Source: Spinellus fusiger (Eukaryota; Mucoromycota; Mucoromycetes; Mucorales; Phycomycetaceae). From it: a stretch of DNA of 64,000 nt. The stretch is taken from assembly GCA_025094145.1 (NCBI GenBank), contig JALLLS010000022.1, positions 353,501 through 417,500 of the forward strand, written 5' to 3'. The notes under the pieces were generated by a model that saw only the letters and a list, made by a program, of their open reading frames with translations, made no database searches and had not been told where the DNA came from. Positions within the stretch are counted from its first letter, which is position 1; every line of letters starts with the position of its first letter. Below, in pieces: positions 24,713 to 35,939 of the stretch. The translations under genes were made by a program, and so were the position numbers.

Positions 24713-25910
24713 ATGCCCAGTAATAAGCTAACCCTCTTTTCTACTGAGGGTCAAGCCTCAATGGATACTCGCATGCCCCAATGGACTTGCTCTGTGTACT
24801 CTCCTCATCCTACCGAAGTGCCTACTCCTCTTTCTGCAAGCAGTGTACAACAGAGACACTCAATTTATGCAAACTCACAGTACAGAACAAATGAGGTGTC
24901 TGGAGAAGCTTTTGGACAAAAGAAAAGCCCGGTGGCTCCTAGTCACTTGAGAACCAAGGCCATTTTCCAAGAGGCCATTGCCCATAGAGATCAGATTACA
25001 AGAGACACAAATGAGAAACACACCCTTTCTCGCACTCATCCATTTCCTTATGGATCCACTTATGATTCTTTTGTTCCAATGTCTTACTCTTCTGTTTCTT
25101 CCAAGACACCTTCTGTCTCTCAAGAACAAAGAACAAGACCCCAAGGTAAATATTAGTCTAGCAATTAGCAAAACACTTATCCTTGTAGTCTTTGATCTAT
25201 CTTATATGTACCCACACGGTCTGTCTTCCTCTGCCCTTCCACTCTCAGTATCCTCCACACCTACCACACCCACATCCTATTCAAGTATGGAGCAACCAGA
25301 AGATCGTTCCTACTCCTCCATCAACACTTCCTTCCTGTCTCTTATGAACACACCAGCCACCAGACCCTACAGCCCCGTGGCGTTGCCTGCCCCGATGCCC
25401 AGCTACACTACACCCACTTTCCACAGTGCAAGGCTCCCATGGACACCCTATACTAATGACTCCTTCTCTTATGAACACACCCACAAACTCAATACTTCTC
25501 TCTCCATGCCAACACGCGTACGTCCCTGTCCCACCCCCTCCACCTCTTCTATAGCCACCCTCACGCCCACTCCAACGCCCACCTCTCCCTCTGCGGAATT
25601 GGGTTCAGAAGACGAGTCAGAAGAAGATCAGGAGGACCAGGAAACAGTGACCATTGACAAGCGCCGCAGAAACACAGCCGCCAGTGCTCGTTTTAGAATC
25701 AAGAAGAAACTACGAGAACAGAATCTTCAACGATCTGCTAGTGAAATGTCAGAAAAGGCCCAGCGGTTGGAGAGTCGTGTCAAGGAACTCGAAAAGGAGA
25801 TTCAGTGGCTCAAGTCGCTTGTTGTGGAGAGGAACCATGTTCATTTTGAGCAGTTGCTGAAGAACAGACCTTCTCATGTGAAGCCTATTGGTCGTGATTC
25901 TGTTGGATGA
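24713..25910 (+). CDS. bZIP transcription factor, Cys3/MetR/Met4-type
   Basis: Exons 24713-25145 and 25189-25910 (43-bp intron, phase 1) give 384 aa. Residues 1-290 are Ser/Thr/Pro-rich with an acidic patch just before the DNA-binding region (SEDESEEDQEDQET, with upstream TPTPTPTS), the usual form of a fungal activation domain. The basic region begins at about residue 302 (KRRRNTAASARFRIKKK) and is followed by a leucine-zipper-like coiled coil (LESRVKELEKEIQWLKSLVV). The NTAASARFR(I/V)KKK form is the hallmark of the CYS3/MetR/Zip1 group controlling sulfur-assimilation genes. Position directly after the Met30-type F-box gene supports this. Other bZIPs with NTAASARFR exist, so the specific role is inferred. 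The donor is GTAAAT and the acceptor CTTGTAG. Confidence 0.85.
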
Positions 25911-26198
25911 AGAAACAAATGTATGTTTCTGTCGACCTATTAAGCCCCTTATGTAACATTATGCCAAGTGGAAAGACATTAGAGTGTCCATTTTATTTTT
26001 ATTTTTATTTTATTTTATTTTATTTCCTTTATTTTATATTTTTATTTTATATTTTTATTTTATATTTCTTATATGCAATTTTGTATCTATTTTATATGCT
26101 ATTTTATATGCTATTTTATTATGGTGTGTAAATTCTATTCTTTTTATGAATAGTCAATAGATTCCATTCCATTCCTTTTTATTTTACTAGACTAGACA
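25911..26198. other. AT-rich convergent 3' spacer
   Basis: 288 bp dominated by ATTTTATTTTT-type repeats (about 25990-26115) between the bZIP stop and the ZNHIT3 stop on the opposite strand. Confidence 0.6.
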
Positions 26199-27072
26199 CT
26201 ATAAAGGTGTATTTTTATTAACAACCCGAAGAAGTGTGTCTAGAAACTCATGGAATCTAGGATCTGCTGTTTTTCGTGCTTCATCCAAAGCTGTCTCTGG
26301 ATCCTGTGATGTATCCACCTTTGTAATGATGGCTTGAATATCAGGAGATTCAAGATAAGATTGTATTTCATCTGAGTAGGCTATTTATTATTATTGTTGT
26401 TGTTGTTATTGTTGTTGTTGTTATTGTTGTTGTTGTTATTGTTGTTGTTGTTATTGTTGTTGTTGTTATTGTTGTTGTTGTTATTGTTGTTATTGTTATT
26501 GTTATTGTTATTGTTATTGTTATTGTTATTGTTATTGTTATTGTTATTGTTATTGTTATTGTTATTATTGTTAATATTGTTAATATTGTTAATATTGTTA
26601 ATATTATTATCTCTGGATGAGGAATACATTCACTGTTTATAATTACCAATGCCCTGGAGTCTTTCTGGTTCTATGCGTTGGTCTTCCTCCTCCTCCAAAA
26701 AAGTTATCTCTTTACGCTGTATTGGTGGTGTATCTAATGTCGCCATAAATACAATGAAGCATTAATAGTAGCTATTATAGCAGCAGTGCTCCATGTACCT
26801 TTGACAGGTGTGTTGGACTCACAGGGTGTCTCTGTGACTATAGTAAATACAGGCGAGCTCTCTTTGGCTTGCTTCCAAACCTACCTTTATGTACTTTATA
26901 GCAAACAACAGAACAACTATCTATAGCATAAGATATTCTTCTTTTCCTCACCACCACCAGCAGCAGCAACAACAAGTGCAACAACAGTAACATCAACTTA
27001 CTAAGCAAGACTGCATTTTGGACACTTGTACTTGGCCTCTTTCTCAGTACATACTATACAGACCTTGTCCAT
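26199..27072 (-). CDS. ZNHIT3-like HIT zinc-finger protein
   Basis: Five minus-strand exons (27002-27072, 26885-26916, 26799-26837, 26647-26733, 26199-26380) join in phase to 136 aa. The N terminus is a HIT-type zinc finger: MDKVCIVCTEKEAKYKCPKC, then YCSVVCYKVHK and a downstream Cys. The C terminus resembles the ZNHIT3/Hit1 helical end (YLESPDIQAIITKVD, PRFHEFLDTLLRVV). Yeast Hit1 and human ZNHIT3 work with Rsa1/NUFIP in box C/D snoRNP assembly, in a pathway that also uses the R2TP (Rvb1/Rvb2) complex. Length agrees with the family (about 155 in human). Exon 4/5 are separated by an intron that is almost entirely a TTG/TTATTG repeat. The gene is divergent from the Naa20 gene, with 147 bp between start codons. 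Confidence 0.87.
26381..26610. repeat. Compound TTATTG/TTG microsatellite filling a ZNHIT3 intron
   Basis: About 230 bp made of three blocks: TTATTG followed by three TTG (a 15-bp period) on the left, then pure TTATTG hexamers, then TTAATATTG nonamers on the right. It lies inside the last intron of the minus-strand ZNHIT3-like gene. Confidence 0.95.
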
Positions 27073-27219
27073 GGTGAAATGGACACTATAAGGCAGAAAA
27101 AAATAGGGGAGAGAGAGCACCAGTCAAAGAGATACTTTTTATAACAAGTCACATGCCCCTGCTCGTATATAGACATATTATTATTATTTTCCTTTCTTCT
27201 TCTTTTCATATTCAATACC
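27073..27219. promoter_or_regulatory. Short bidirectional promoter, ZNHIT3-like and Naa20
   Basis: 147 bp separate the two divergent start codons, so core promoters of both genes must overlap here. No TATA consensus is evident. Confidence 0.55.
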
Positions 27220-27719
27220 ATGAGTCTGTTAAGGCGGTTCAAAGCGACAGATCTGTTCGAGTTTAATAATGTGTAGGCAATTACAAAAGAAAAAGAAAAA
27301 GAAGAAAAAAAGTGACAACTGACTCATTGAAATTAGTAACTTGGATCCATTGACAGAAACAGTAAGCAAGTTCACTCCCTCTTACAAGGAAGGGGACGCG
27401 TCTACAGTACTCACTCGCAAGACAGTACAATATCTCGTTTTACCTACAGTATTTGGCACGTTGGCCTGATTTGTTCAGTGTTCAGTTCTCACCTCATGAG
27501 AATGTGATGGGCTATGGTACAGTCAAACAAGAGTTGGTGTGGGGGGGTTCTATCAGTATTGACAGAAACAAACACAGTGATGGGGAAGACAGAAGGAACA
27601 GGCAAGAATTGGCATGGGCATGTTACAGCCATCACTGTTGCACCCGAGTACCGTCGATTGGGATTGGCAGATGGCATGATGAATTTGTTGGAAGAGGTGT
27701 CTGAGAAGACGTAAGGGAT

Positions 27720-27759
<40 letters not shown>

Positions 27760-28097
27760 ATTACAGTGAGAGAAAAAAGAAGACTTAGTTGTGCAATGAT
27801 GTGTCTAGGTACAATGGGTGGTTTGTAGATCTGTACGTGCGTTGCTCTAATGCAGTGGCGATTGGTGTCTATCGTAAATTTGGATATTCTGTGTATCAGA
27901 GAGTGAGAAATTACTACAGTGGTGTAGGGAATGAAGATGCCTTTGGTAAGTCATTCAGTGAAGGATGTTTTCTTTCTTCTTTTTGCTTATAGACAGATAT
28001 GCGGAAACCCCTTGCCCGTGATAAAAAACACGAAACCATTAGGGACAATGGTGAAAATGTGTTTGTTAATCCAGAAGATTTGGAGTCCTGGCGCTGA
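27220..28097 (+). CDS. NAA20: Naa20/Nat3, catalytic subunit of N-terminal acetyltransferase B
   Basis: Six exons (27220-27272, 27337-27361, 27426-27516, 27578-27710, 27809-27945, 27997-28097) join in phase to 179 aa, the family's normal length. The GNAT fold is visible: MSLLRRFKATDLFEFNNVNL at the start, SFYLQYLARWPDLF, GYVMGKTEG, the acetyl-CoA motif VAPEYRRLGLA, FVDLYVRCSNAVAIGVYRKF, GYSVYQRVRNYYSG and the C-terminal EDAFDMRKPLARD. NatB (Naa20 with Naa25) acetylates nascent chains starting Met-Asp, Met-Glu, Met-Asn or Met-Gln on ribosomes. The 25-nt second exon (VNLDPLTET) is needed to complete the N-terminal block. The intron at 27711-27808 holds a (TTTC)n run. Confidence 0.94.
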
Positions 28098-28227
28098 TAG
28101 CAGCACCAGTAGAAGTAGCACCAGTAGAAGTAGCATCAGTAGAAGAAGAAGAAGAAAAAGAATAGAAGGAGTACATATTGCTCTTATTGCTGTTATGATG
28201 GATCCTATAAATACAGATAAAGTGGGT

Positions 28228-30507
28228 TTATTTTTCACTGGCCTTATAAGCACGCATTAGTTTCTTCTCTGTAAAGCTACCCAACAGAGAGGGACGCAGA
28301 TGATGATAAGAGAAACGCCATGTCCCTCTCATATTGGGCTTTTCTTTGCCTTTGCTTAGGGACAAGGTTGGCTCAGAGACTCCAACATAATTCATAGGAG
28401 GAAGGGGCTCTGTGATCATGACTGGTAAGTGTGTATTCGTTGAGTGTTTTGATTCTTCTACTGTGTTGGCAGCAAGAGAAAGGGAATGGGTGCTCTTGGA
28501 CGCATGGTTCTCTTTTACTGATGTCAAGGATGTCTTGATGATGGGAGAAGAGCAGACAGAAGAAGGCAAAGAGTCTTCATCCATGGGTTCACCTGTAATA
28601 AAAGGATGAAGTCTTGCTTCATGCGGTCTCCAGCGTAATAATGGGTCTAGTACGAGAGTATGTTTGAGAAAATCAACCAAAGCCCGTCGTGTTTGTAGTT
28701 CTACAAGCCAATGATTTAGTTTCTTCTTGGCATGACATGGCATGAATCTACCTCTTTGTCGCTCTTGTTCGTTCAAGGCACTGGGATATTCTCTGTGATT
28801 CATAAGAATGTCTTCTAATGTAGTATGGGTGTAGTACTTTTTTCCTTCCATCTCATGCACGGATTGTTCTTTAGCATACTGTTCACGGCTCTTCAGTCTG
28901 TAAATAGGAGGTCCATAGCTTTGATTGTAGTGGTTAAAATAGCGTGAGGTGGATTTGCCTGTTGCCAGTAGTTCTGGAGGTGGAAGACTGTACCATGGGG
29001 ATAAGTTGAGTTTATGACTATCTCTTCTTACCCTAGCAAATCAGTAATACGGTAGATCTGATTGTATTCAGAGTTACCGGGGAAGATGGGTGTACCAAGA
29101 AACAGTTCAGCTACAATACAGCCTAAAGACCACATATCAATGGCAGATGAATATTTTGCACCAATGATGATTTCAGGTGCTCTGTAATAGCGAGACTGGA
29201 TGTACATAAGAATTGGATTGTTCTCATAACAAGAGGCACCAAAATCAATGACCTTGATTGTAGGAGAATCCAGGCTACACATATTAGACTGTGTGTTATT
29301 CTTATCAAATACCTCTTGAGGAGCATATTCTCTGGCTTCAAATCACAGTGGATAATCTTGGACTCCTTCAACACTACCAGAGTGTCCAAGAGTTGAAGAG
29401 TAAACACTCGAATAAGATCCATAGAGAACCCACGAAATTGGTTCTGCTTAAGGACTTGGTAGATATTGTACGAGAGAAGTTCAAATACCATACAAAAGTG
29501 GTTCTTATGGACAAATGTATGGAGCAGCTTCAGGATACGTTTGCTGTCATTTTTATCAATCTTCTCCTTCAACTATTTTCTCGATTCAACCTCATTATTA
29601 CTCGATAAGAAGAAAAACAAAGAACAAAGACATCTACCTTTGTTAGAATGTCCACCTCAATGCGACTCTGTTGACGATATGCAGCCTTGTTCTTTATGAC
29701 CTTGACAGAGACGGTTTTTCCTGTGGAGAGATGTTCACACTTGACTACTTGGCCATAAGTACCAAATCCAAGCAGATCAATGACACGGTATCTAATCTCA
29801 TTGTTAATGTCGGTGTCACCAAGAAATAAGAAATAAGAAATAAGAAATAAAATAAAATAAAATAAAATAAAATAACCCACTGATGTTCTGCTGTATCACC
29901 AAGAATATCATTGACCCACAGAATATAGTCGCAGTTTTCATTGTCATAACCATCATTCATGCCTGGTTTACTAGGCTGAGTCAGGACACGCCTTGGTTTC
30001 TGCTGTGGATTGTAGTGAAATCCTTGTTGGTGGGAGTAGGTTGTGGATAAGTGGATGGTCATTGAGTGAAGTCTGGAGGGAGACTGCAGAAATAGAGGTG
30101 AGTCCTATTAACACACAACCATGTACCTTGGCCTGTTCTTCTTTGACTGTTCTAGAAGCACAAGGCAGTGCCCTTTGAAATCCCCACTGTGTAAAAAGAC
30201 GCTGACTAGGCACACTGTTTGGCTCAACGACTGTAGAGTAGAAAGGAGTGTCATGATGAAAGCGGTTATTAGGGAAGGGTGTAGAAGCAATAGGAGAGAT
30301 TGGGATCAATTCAGGTGTGTTTAGAAAAGGATGCCGTCGACGCACTCTAGAAGCTGTCTTCAACTCTGCTGACTCTATTTCAGCATCAGCATCAGAATCA
30401 GCATCAGAATCCCATTCCGAGTCCATAGAACTGAGATGAGGAAAATCGGAAATTTGTAGTGTATTGAAGGGGAGTGGCATGGGATTTATAGGGCGAGAAA
30501 TAGCCAT
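28228..30507 (-). CDS. YAK1: Yak1/DYRK-family protein kinase
   Basis: Six minus-strand exons (30127-30507, 29877-30083, 29638-29796, 29313-29572, 29032-29274, 28228-28987) give 669 aa. Residues 1-130 are disordered and acidic (DSDADSDADAEIESAE). The Yak1-specific stretch KPRRVLTQPSKPGMNDGYDN precedes DYILWVNDILG. Kinase features: GFGTYG loop (about 206-211), VSVKVIKNK with catalytic Lys at about 228, HCDLKPEN (Asp at about 326), DFG (about 346), activation loop MYIQSRYYRAPE with the autophosphorylated Tyr at about 360, and a C-lobe ending RWRPHEARLHPFITGEP. Yak1 is a growth-restraining kinase acting downstream of PKA and TORC1. The C-terminal 90 residues are unstructured. Odd points are a 38-bp intron and an intron with an apparent GAG acceptor, both described separately. 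Confidence 0.92.
29797..29876 (-). other. YAK1 intron with pentamer repeats and non-consensus acceptor
   Basis: On the minus strand the intron begins GTTATT and is made of TTTTA and TTTCTTA repeats. The first AG after them is in AATGAG; using it restores the frame (HQW joined to IRYRVIDLLG). No CAG or TAG exists before the conserved kinase sequence. Confidence 0.65.
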
Positions 30508-30638
30508 GAGTGTAGAATAAAGTATTATTCAAGAGAGAGAGAAATTTCAATAAGTGGACAGGTATCTAAAAAGTAATAAAGAAAGTATACAACTATATAT
30601 ATAAGAAAGAAAAACATGTCTTTCTCTCTTTACACTTG

Positions 30639-33600
30639 TTATTCGCTTGCTATATTAAGAACGGAGGCTGATTGTGAAGAATGAAGAGCAGCAGAGGCAG
30701 AGGCAGAGGCAGCAGTGTCGGGTGAACTACTGGCAGTCCGAGTCAGTGGAAGAGGTGCACTTTCTGTAGAAAAATGAGCAGAGTTGTGTTGATCTCTCTC
30801 TTGTGGTAAGTGATAATAGGTAGCGTGAATTCCTTCTTCCTGTGTACTCGCAGTATCCGAGGGATGGGATCCACGGAGAGTGTCTGAATGGTAGGCAGTG
30901 CTTGCTTGGTCATGCTCTTCTCCCAGTTCTGATGAGGACGAATGTATACCACGGGTTGAATGATCCATATCCCTCTGCTGAGCAGCCGCCTTGCCAAAAT
31001 GACGACCTATCCACCCATGAGGTTGTTGGTAGGTGGGTGGGGCTTCGACCAATGTGTTCTGTTGCCTCAGTTCATCCTCGGGTGTAGAAGATCCTCTTCG
31101 TTTAGCAGACTCAGCTCTTCTTAACAGATGGGCAAGGTTAAGGGCAAGATGACTACTATTGGCTCTGTCTTGTGGCGAGGGACGTGTGGGCTGGATGTCT
31201 TGGCTATACTTCACAGGTAGCCACAACTGAGGAAGAACTCCCATAATAACAGGATTACCATACCGCTTTAAACTTGTATCCAATACACCAGGATTCAGCG
31301 TAATGGGGGGTTGGCGGAAGTCTGTTTTTGTATCAGGAATGGCCTCATAATCATCTTCATCGAGTAACACTCGTTCATGACGAGGCAGTCCATGGAAGGA
31401 TTTCTCATTGTAGGTCATGGAAGACTTGAGTTGTGATTGTACCATAATGGCAGCAGTAGCACTCTTCCACCGACTCTTGATATTAGTGTTGTTGGGGGCA
31501 GAACCGCTGACATCAGAAGGTGATCTTTGTACAGACACGGGCAATTGCATGACAGTGTCTTGTAGTAGTTGCATGGACAAGTACACACCATTCTTACGGT
31601 AAGCAGAATCCATGGTGAATTTGAAGACAATGGTCATTATCATAAGGGGAATACACAATATAGCCAGTACAAGGAACTTCTTGAGGAGGAATATGCCTGT
31701 CATAGTAAGTTGGAGAAGAAGCATACCAATAATAATACGAGGGAATACCATCACCCACAACTTTCCAGATGTTTCGTATGGCATGAAATTGACTAGTAAG
31801 ATGAATTGGTGAATAAATGAATGGATAAATGAATGGATAAATGAAAACATACCATAAAGAAAACGATACTTGTATACAACATAAGTAATACAAAAGTAAA
31901 CAGTTCCAAAGACAAGGATAAGTGGTGAAATAGTAGAATAAATAATAACAATCACAAAGATAAGCAAAGGAGCAGGAAACCCAACACCATAGTTATAAGC
32001 AGCAGGCGCACGGTTAACAGCAAAATCTCTTGGGGATTTACACAGAAAGTACTCGCTAAAGCCACGCACAATCAAGTCTCCCAACAAAAGTAGATTGAGA
32101 GGCATTCTAGAGTAAAAAGATAAAGAATTAGAGATGCTCCTTTATATAAATATATATAAAAAAAAGAAAAGAAAATGCATTCTACTTACAGTAAGAAGCC
32201 TTGAAGAATTGTATAGTTAATAAAAAAGGGAGATGCCTAGAATACAGTAGAGGTGAGTCTTATTACAAACACAATGGACCTACTCCAGGAAGATGTATAG
32301 CTAGTATATTAACAACATCAGTAGGATTCTTGAATATGTCAATAAATGTACTAGACACTGTGTAAGCAATGGTAAACACGAGAACAACGTTGAATAGTAA
32401 AAAGAAGAAGTATCTAAAAAAAAAAGAGAAAAATTAATGTCATTCATAGTAGCCCTTGCTGTACTTACTTGCTAAATGTAGCTTCTGCAATGGCACTACG
32501 AGTGCGAAGTCCTTGTAACTCTCCAAGGGCTACCAACGTATAAGAAAGAAGAAATACATACTACTATCAATATGACTACATCCACCTACCATCAAATATC
32601 AAAGGTAGAATAGCCATGAAGATGTTAATCAACAGTGTAGGCACTAATCCTTGGATTAAGTTGAATAAAAGAGGTGCCTTTTGGACCTTTGCATCAAAAT
32701 CAGGAATCAACAGTCTAAGCACTTCATCACTTGCTGGTAAAGAGAGAATACCAATAGGAATAGTCCAGAAAACAACGAGAAGAAGAGTAATTGACCAGCA
32801 GAGAATATAGCGTACAATACTCTCTCTTCCTTTGATGGAGATGTTATTCCATATAACATCACGTGGTTCATAGGCCATTACAGTGCGACATAAAAAAGGT
32901 GCAGGATGAATAGCAATCTGAGAAGCAATCACCTATACACTCCCAATGAGCTTTTGTTTCTTTTTCCGTAGTGTCAATGGACTTACAGCACTCGCCATGG
33001 ATTTGAAAGTAACAAACCCAACATTGGTCATTTCATAATTCGTAGTGCGACGTGCCTCCATAACACGTTTGTCCAATTGATCGAACTTTTCTGTATAGTA
33101 TTCTATTGCGTCCACTTTTTTACCCCATAAACCAAGAAATCCTGTTTTCACTTGTGGACGCAGGGATGTTTTGCCGTGTTTCAAAGGATTCGCAAGATGC
33201 ATGAAATTGACCGTATTGCTCCTGCCTTTTTGTTTCTGTTCTTGTTCTAGAGCGGCTTGGGTTAGTTTCTCAATGTGCTCAAACAAGTGAGCATCTTCAA
33301 GAATACGGTCAGGATTGTACTCTGGGATCCGACACGGATTTCCCCAGTAGGTTGCATAGGCCCTTTCCAGATGATTCAGTGCGGATAGACGCTGTTTTAG
33401 TAAGGAGCTAAGGTTGTTGACATGTCGCACAACATGACAGCTTTCCACAGTGCCAATGTTGAGGTTTTCGTAGTACTCTGCTAGTTTCTGATCTGAACGC
33501 AGTGCTGTAGGGATGCCTGTGACAGTCACTGATCGAGAGGTGACAGTTTTAGAGAGACTGATGATGTACTTTGAACGCATAAACACGTAGGATTCATAGT

Positions 33601-34499
33601 TTCTCTGTAGGAATATAAAGACGATAAAGGTGAAAAGATAGGTGATCAAGAGATAGGCAATAAGATAGTTGGAGGATTCTTGTATGGCTGTAATGGAGAG
33701 GCGTCCGATGGCAGTGATATTAGGATCCGATGTATTGCCCGTCTGAGTGCTAATAGGTACAAGTACTAGCAGACCAAATACAGAACAGATCCCAAATATC
33801 TTTATTCCCATTACTAGGAATTGAAGTAGCTTCGGGAAAGGTGAGTGATCCGATAGTGTTACACTACAACTTACCACCACAGCATCCAACCCAACCTTAT
33901 CGAGAAGTTCCTCTTCACTGATTTTTATGAGGGGAATCAGCCAGCCAAAGAATGAAGAGGGAAGTTCTGGCGGGCGATGTCTGTTACGCCATTAGAGAAA
34001 GGAGTATTATACTCGATTTACCTTTTCATATTCATACGGGGAGCAAAAATTACAGGTAACCTAGAAGAGCAAAAAAGGGTTACACCAGTGGCATTGTAAC
34101 CAGCCGTCGGTTTTTGTCTAACCTTGTCCTTAGAGCACAAAATGCTAGAAAGCACAATAGTCCTACGCCTGTACTAACGATTAGCTGTGTTCCTAATCCA
34201 CTCTGATTCTTTGCTGTTTGTACTGTGGAATAGCGTCCAATAGTTCCATCTGAGCCGTGTCCAGGCAAAATGCCGTCCCAGATAGATCCATTGGTGGAGG
34301 TGGGAGTGACTGTTGGTGAAGGGATTCCAGAACTCAAACTAGTGATTATACTTGAGGCTGCAGTAGGGATTGGACTGGGAAATGCTGTTGATGTTGCGCT
34401 GAAGCGGGTAGAAGCCAGGGAGGCATTATTGGAGGGTGTGGTTGTGAATAGCGATGAAGTGGCTGCTATTGACCCTGCCCCAGAAGAGAGAGTAGTCAT
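30639..34499 (-). CDS. CSC1/TMEM63 (OSCA-type) calcium-permeable osmosensitive channel
   Basis: Ten minus-strand exons (34084-34499, 34022-34060, 33875-33980, 32987-33829, 32590-32932, 32469-32529, 32284-32413, 32190-32236, 31853-32106, 30639-31792) join in phase to 1130 aa. The N-terminal ~95 residues are Ser/Thr/Pro-rich and probably extracellular, followed by TM0 (LIVSTGVGLLCFLAFCAL). Landmarks of the RSN1/CSC1 family follow: PPELPSSFFGWLIPLIKISEEELLDKVGLDAVV, a cytosolic RRM-like domain (VTVTGIPTALR ... NVGFVTFKS), the pore region (SLPASDEVLRLLIPD ... LLINIFMAILPLIFDALGELQGLRTRSA), SPFFINYTILQGFLLMPLNLL and a long Ser-rich cytosolic tail. The family forms mechanically or osmotically gated cation channels. 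Two introns (45 and 60 bp) are multiples of three and stop-free, so retention would add residues without a frame break. Confidence 0.9.
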
Positions 34500-35939
34500 C
34501 TGTCATTAAAAGAGAAAAGAAAGCTTTTTTTTTTCTTTCTCGCCTCTTTCCATCTCTATTATTTTTTACACTGCGCTATTCGCTATGATAAAATAATAAT
34601 GCATAGGTCACGTGCTATCTATGTCTTAGCTGTGTTCAACTTTGACTTAATTATACTTATTATTGAAGCAATCAATAGAAGAATGTCTCCTGTTCAGGGT
34701 TTAAAGAGGCAGTGGGTGACTTTTTCAATAGATTCAATATCCGAAATGGATGTCATCATTCATAATTTATCACTCTTCTGAATTGTACTGTTGAGAGAAC
34801 AATAAGATGACTGTTTATATGGCATACCTATATTTAGTAGTCTACAAAGGAAGCTGATCAGAAATGACCACTACATCTACTGGGACATCCATGGGGGAGG
34901 TCTTTTATGCTATAAGCAGTCCATTTAGTTTATAGACAAGGGTCCATCTATTCTACTGTCTAATACTCATCAGTCTTTTCTTTTGCTATTGAGTTACAAG
35001 GTTTTCAATCTTTTCTATGATTTACTAGCAATACCTTTGCAGCCTATTAAAGAATGAGACAAAGTGTAAAGATTTACAAATTATCAACCATTCACCATCA
35101 TCTATCAACCACCAACAACTCCGCCACACATGTTCTTATTTCAACAAGACAAACAGTAGTATCTTAGTTTCAACTGTGCTTTTATTGGTGAATAATGACG
35201 TAAAGGCTATGACCAGTTTATACAATCTATCAAGTGAACACGCTGAGCTCTTTCTTTAGTCTGTCTTACACTCTATATGAATTTTAAAAAAACTTGATCT
35301 GTCAGCTGTATCATTACTTGTAATAGTGTCTATTGAATTCAGTTTAGAGTTAAAGCCTAAGACCTGGTATGACAAAGGTATCTCCCAAAGAAATAGCTTT
35401 TATGTGATGGCCTTAGTCAATGTACAGTACTATCAGAATCTTTTTTTTTTTTAGTATTGTGTGCTTGGACTTTTATTCACAGGGGATTGTAGTTCTCTAA
35501 GTTTTCCTGGCTAAATAAAGAAGCAAAATCAATGTGAGAACTCTGTTGTATTCTATTGCAAGGGATATTATAAATAGATCAATGCACTCTGCATATTTGA
35601 ACATGCTCATTATTATGGGGTGTACTATTGTTCTTATAGCATTATTAGACCATTCACCAATGATATTCTGATTTAACGACAACACCTTGTTCTTTTTCAT
35701 TACGAAAGATTTCTAAAAGTTAATCATTTAAAAGGCATCACCACGGAAAGAAAAAGATCTACTAACATATAGCCTATATACACTATCTTAACAAATAAAA
35801 GTATCTTATTATAAATAGACATTGTAGTTTAACATATACAGTCCCATGTAATAAGTGACTAGACAAAAGATAAATTTCTATTTTATTTCTGAAGAATAAA
35901 AAATAGTCTTTTTCTTTTCTTTTATAACTTATTCAATAG
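34500..35939. other. Intergenic region, no gene seen
   Basis: 1.4 kb, AT-rich, upstream of the CSC1-like gene. A short pyrimidine run near 34526-34560 may be promoter sequence. No coding sequence is supported. Confidence 0.5.

Noticed and set aside
21048..25910. Interpretation of Skt5-MET30-bZIP as a three-gene cluster
   Set aside because: The chitin synthase activator has no known link to sulfur regulation; co-orientation alone is weak evidence.
26381..26642. Long poly-Leu / poly-Asn open frames on both strands
   Set aside because: They are translations of the ZNHIT3 intron microsatellite; flanking exons show the region is spliced out.
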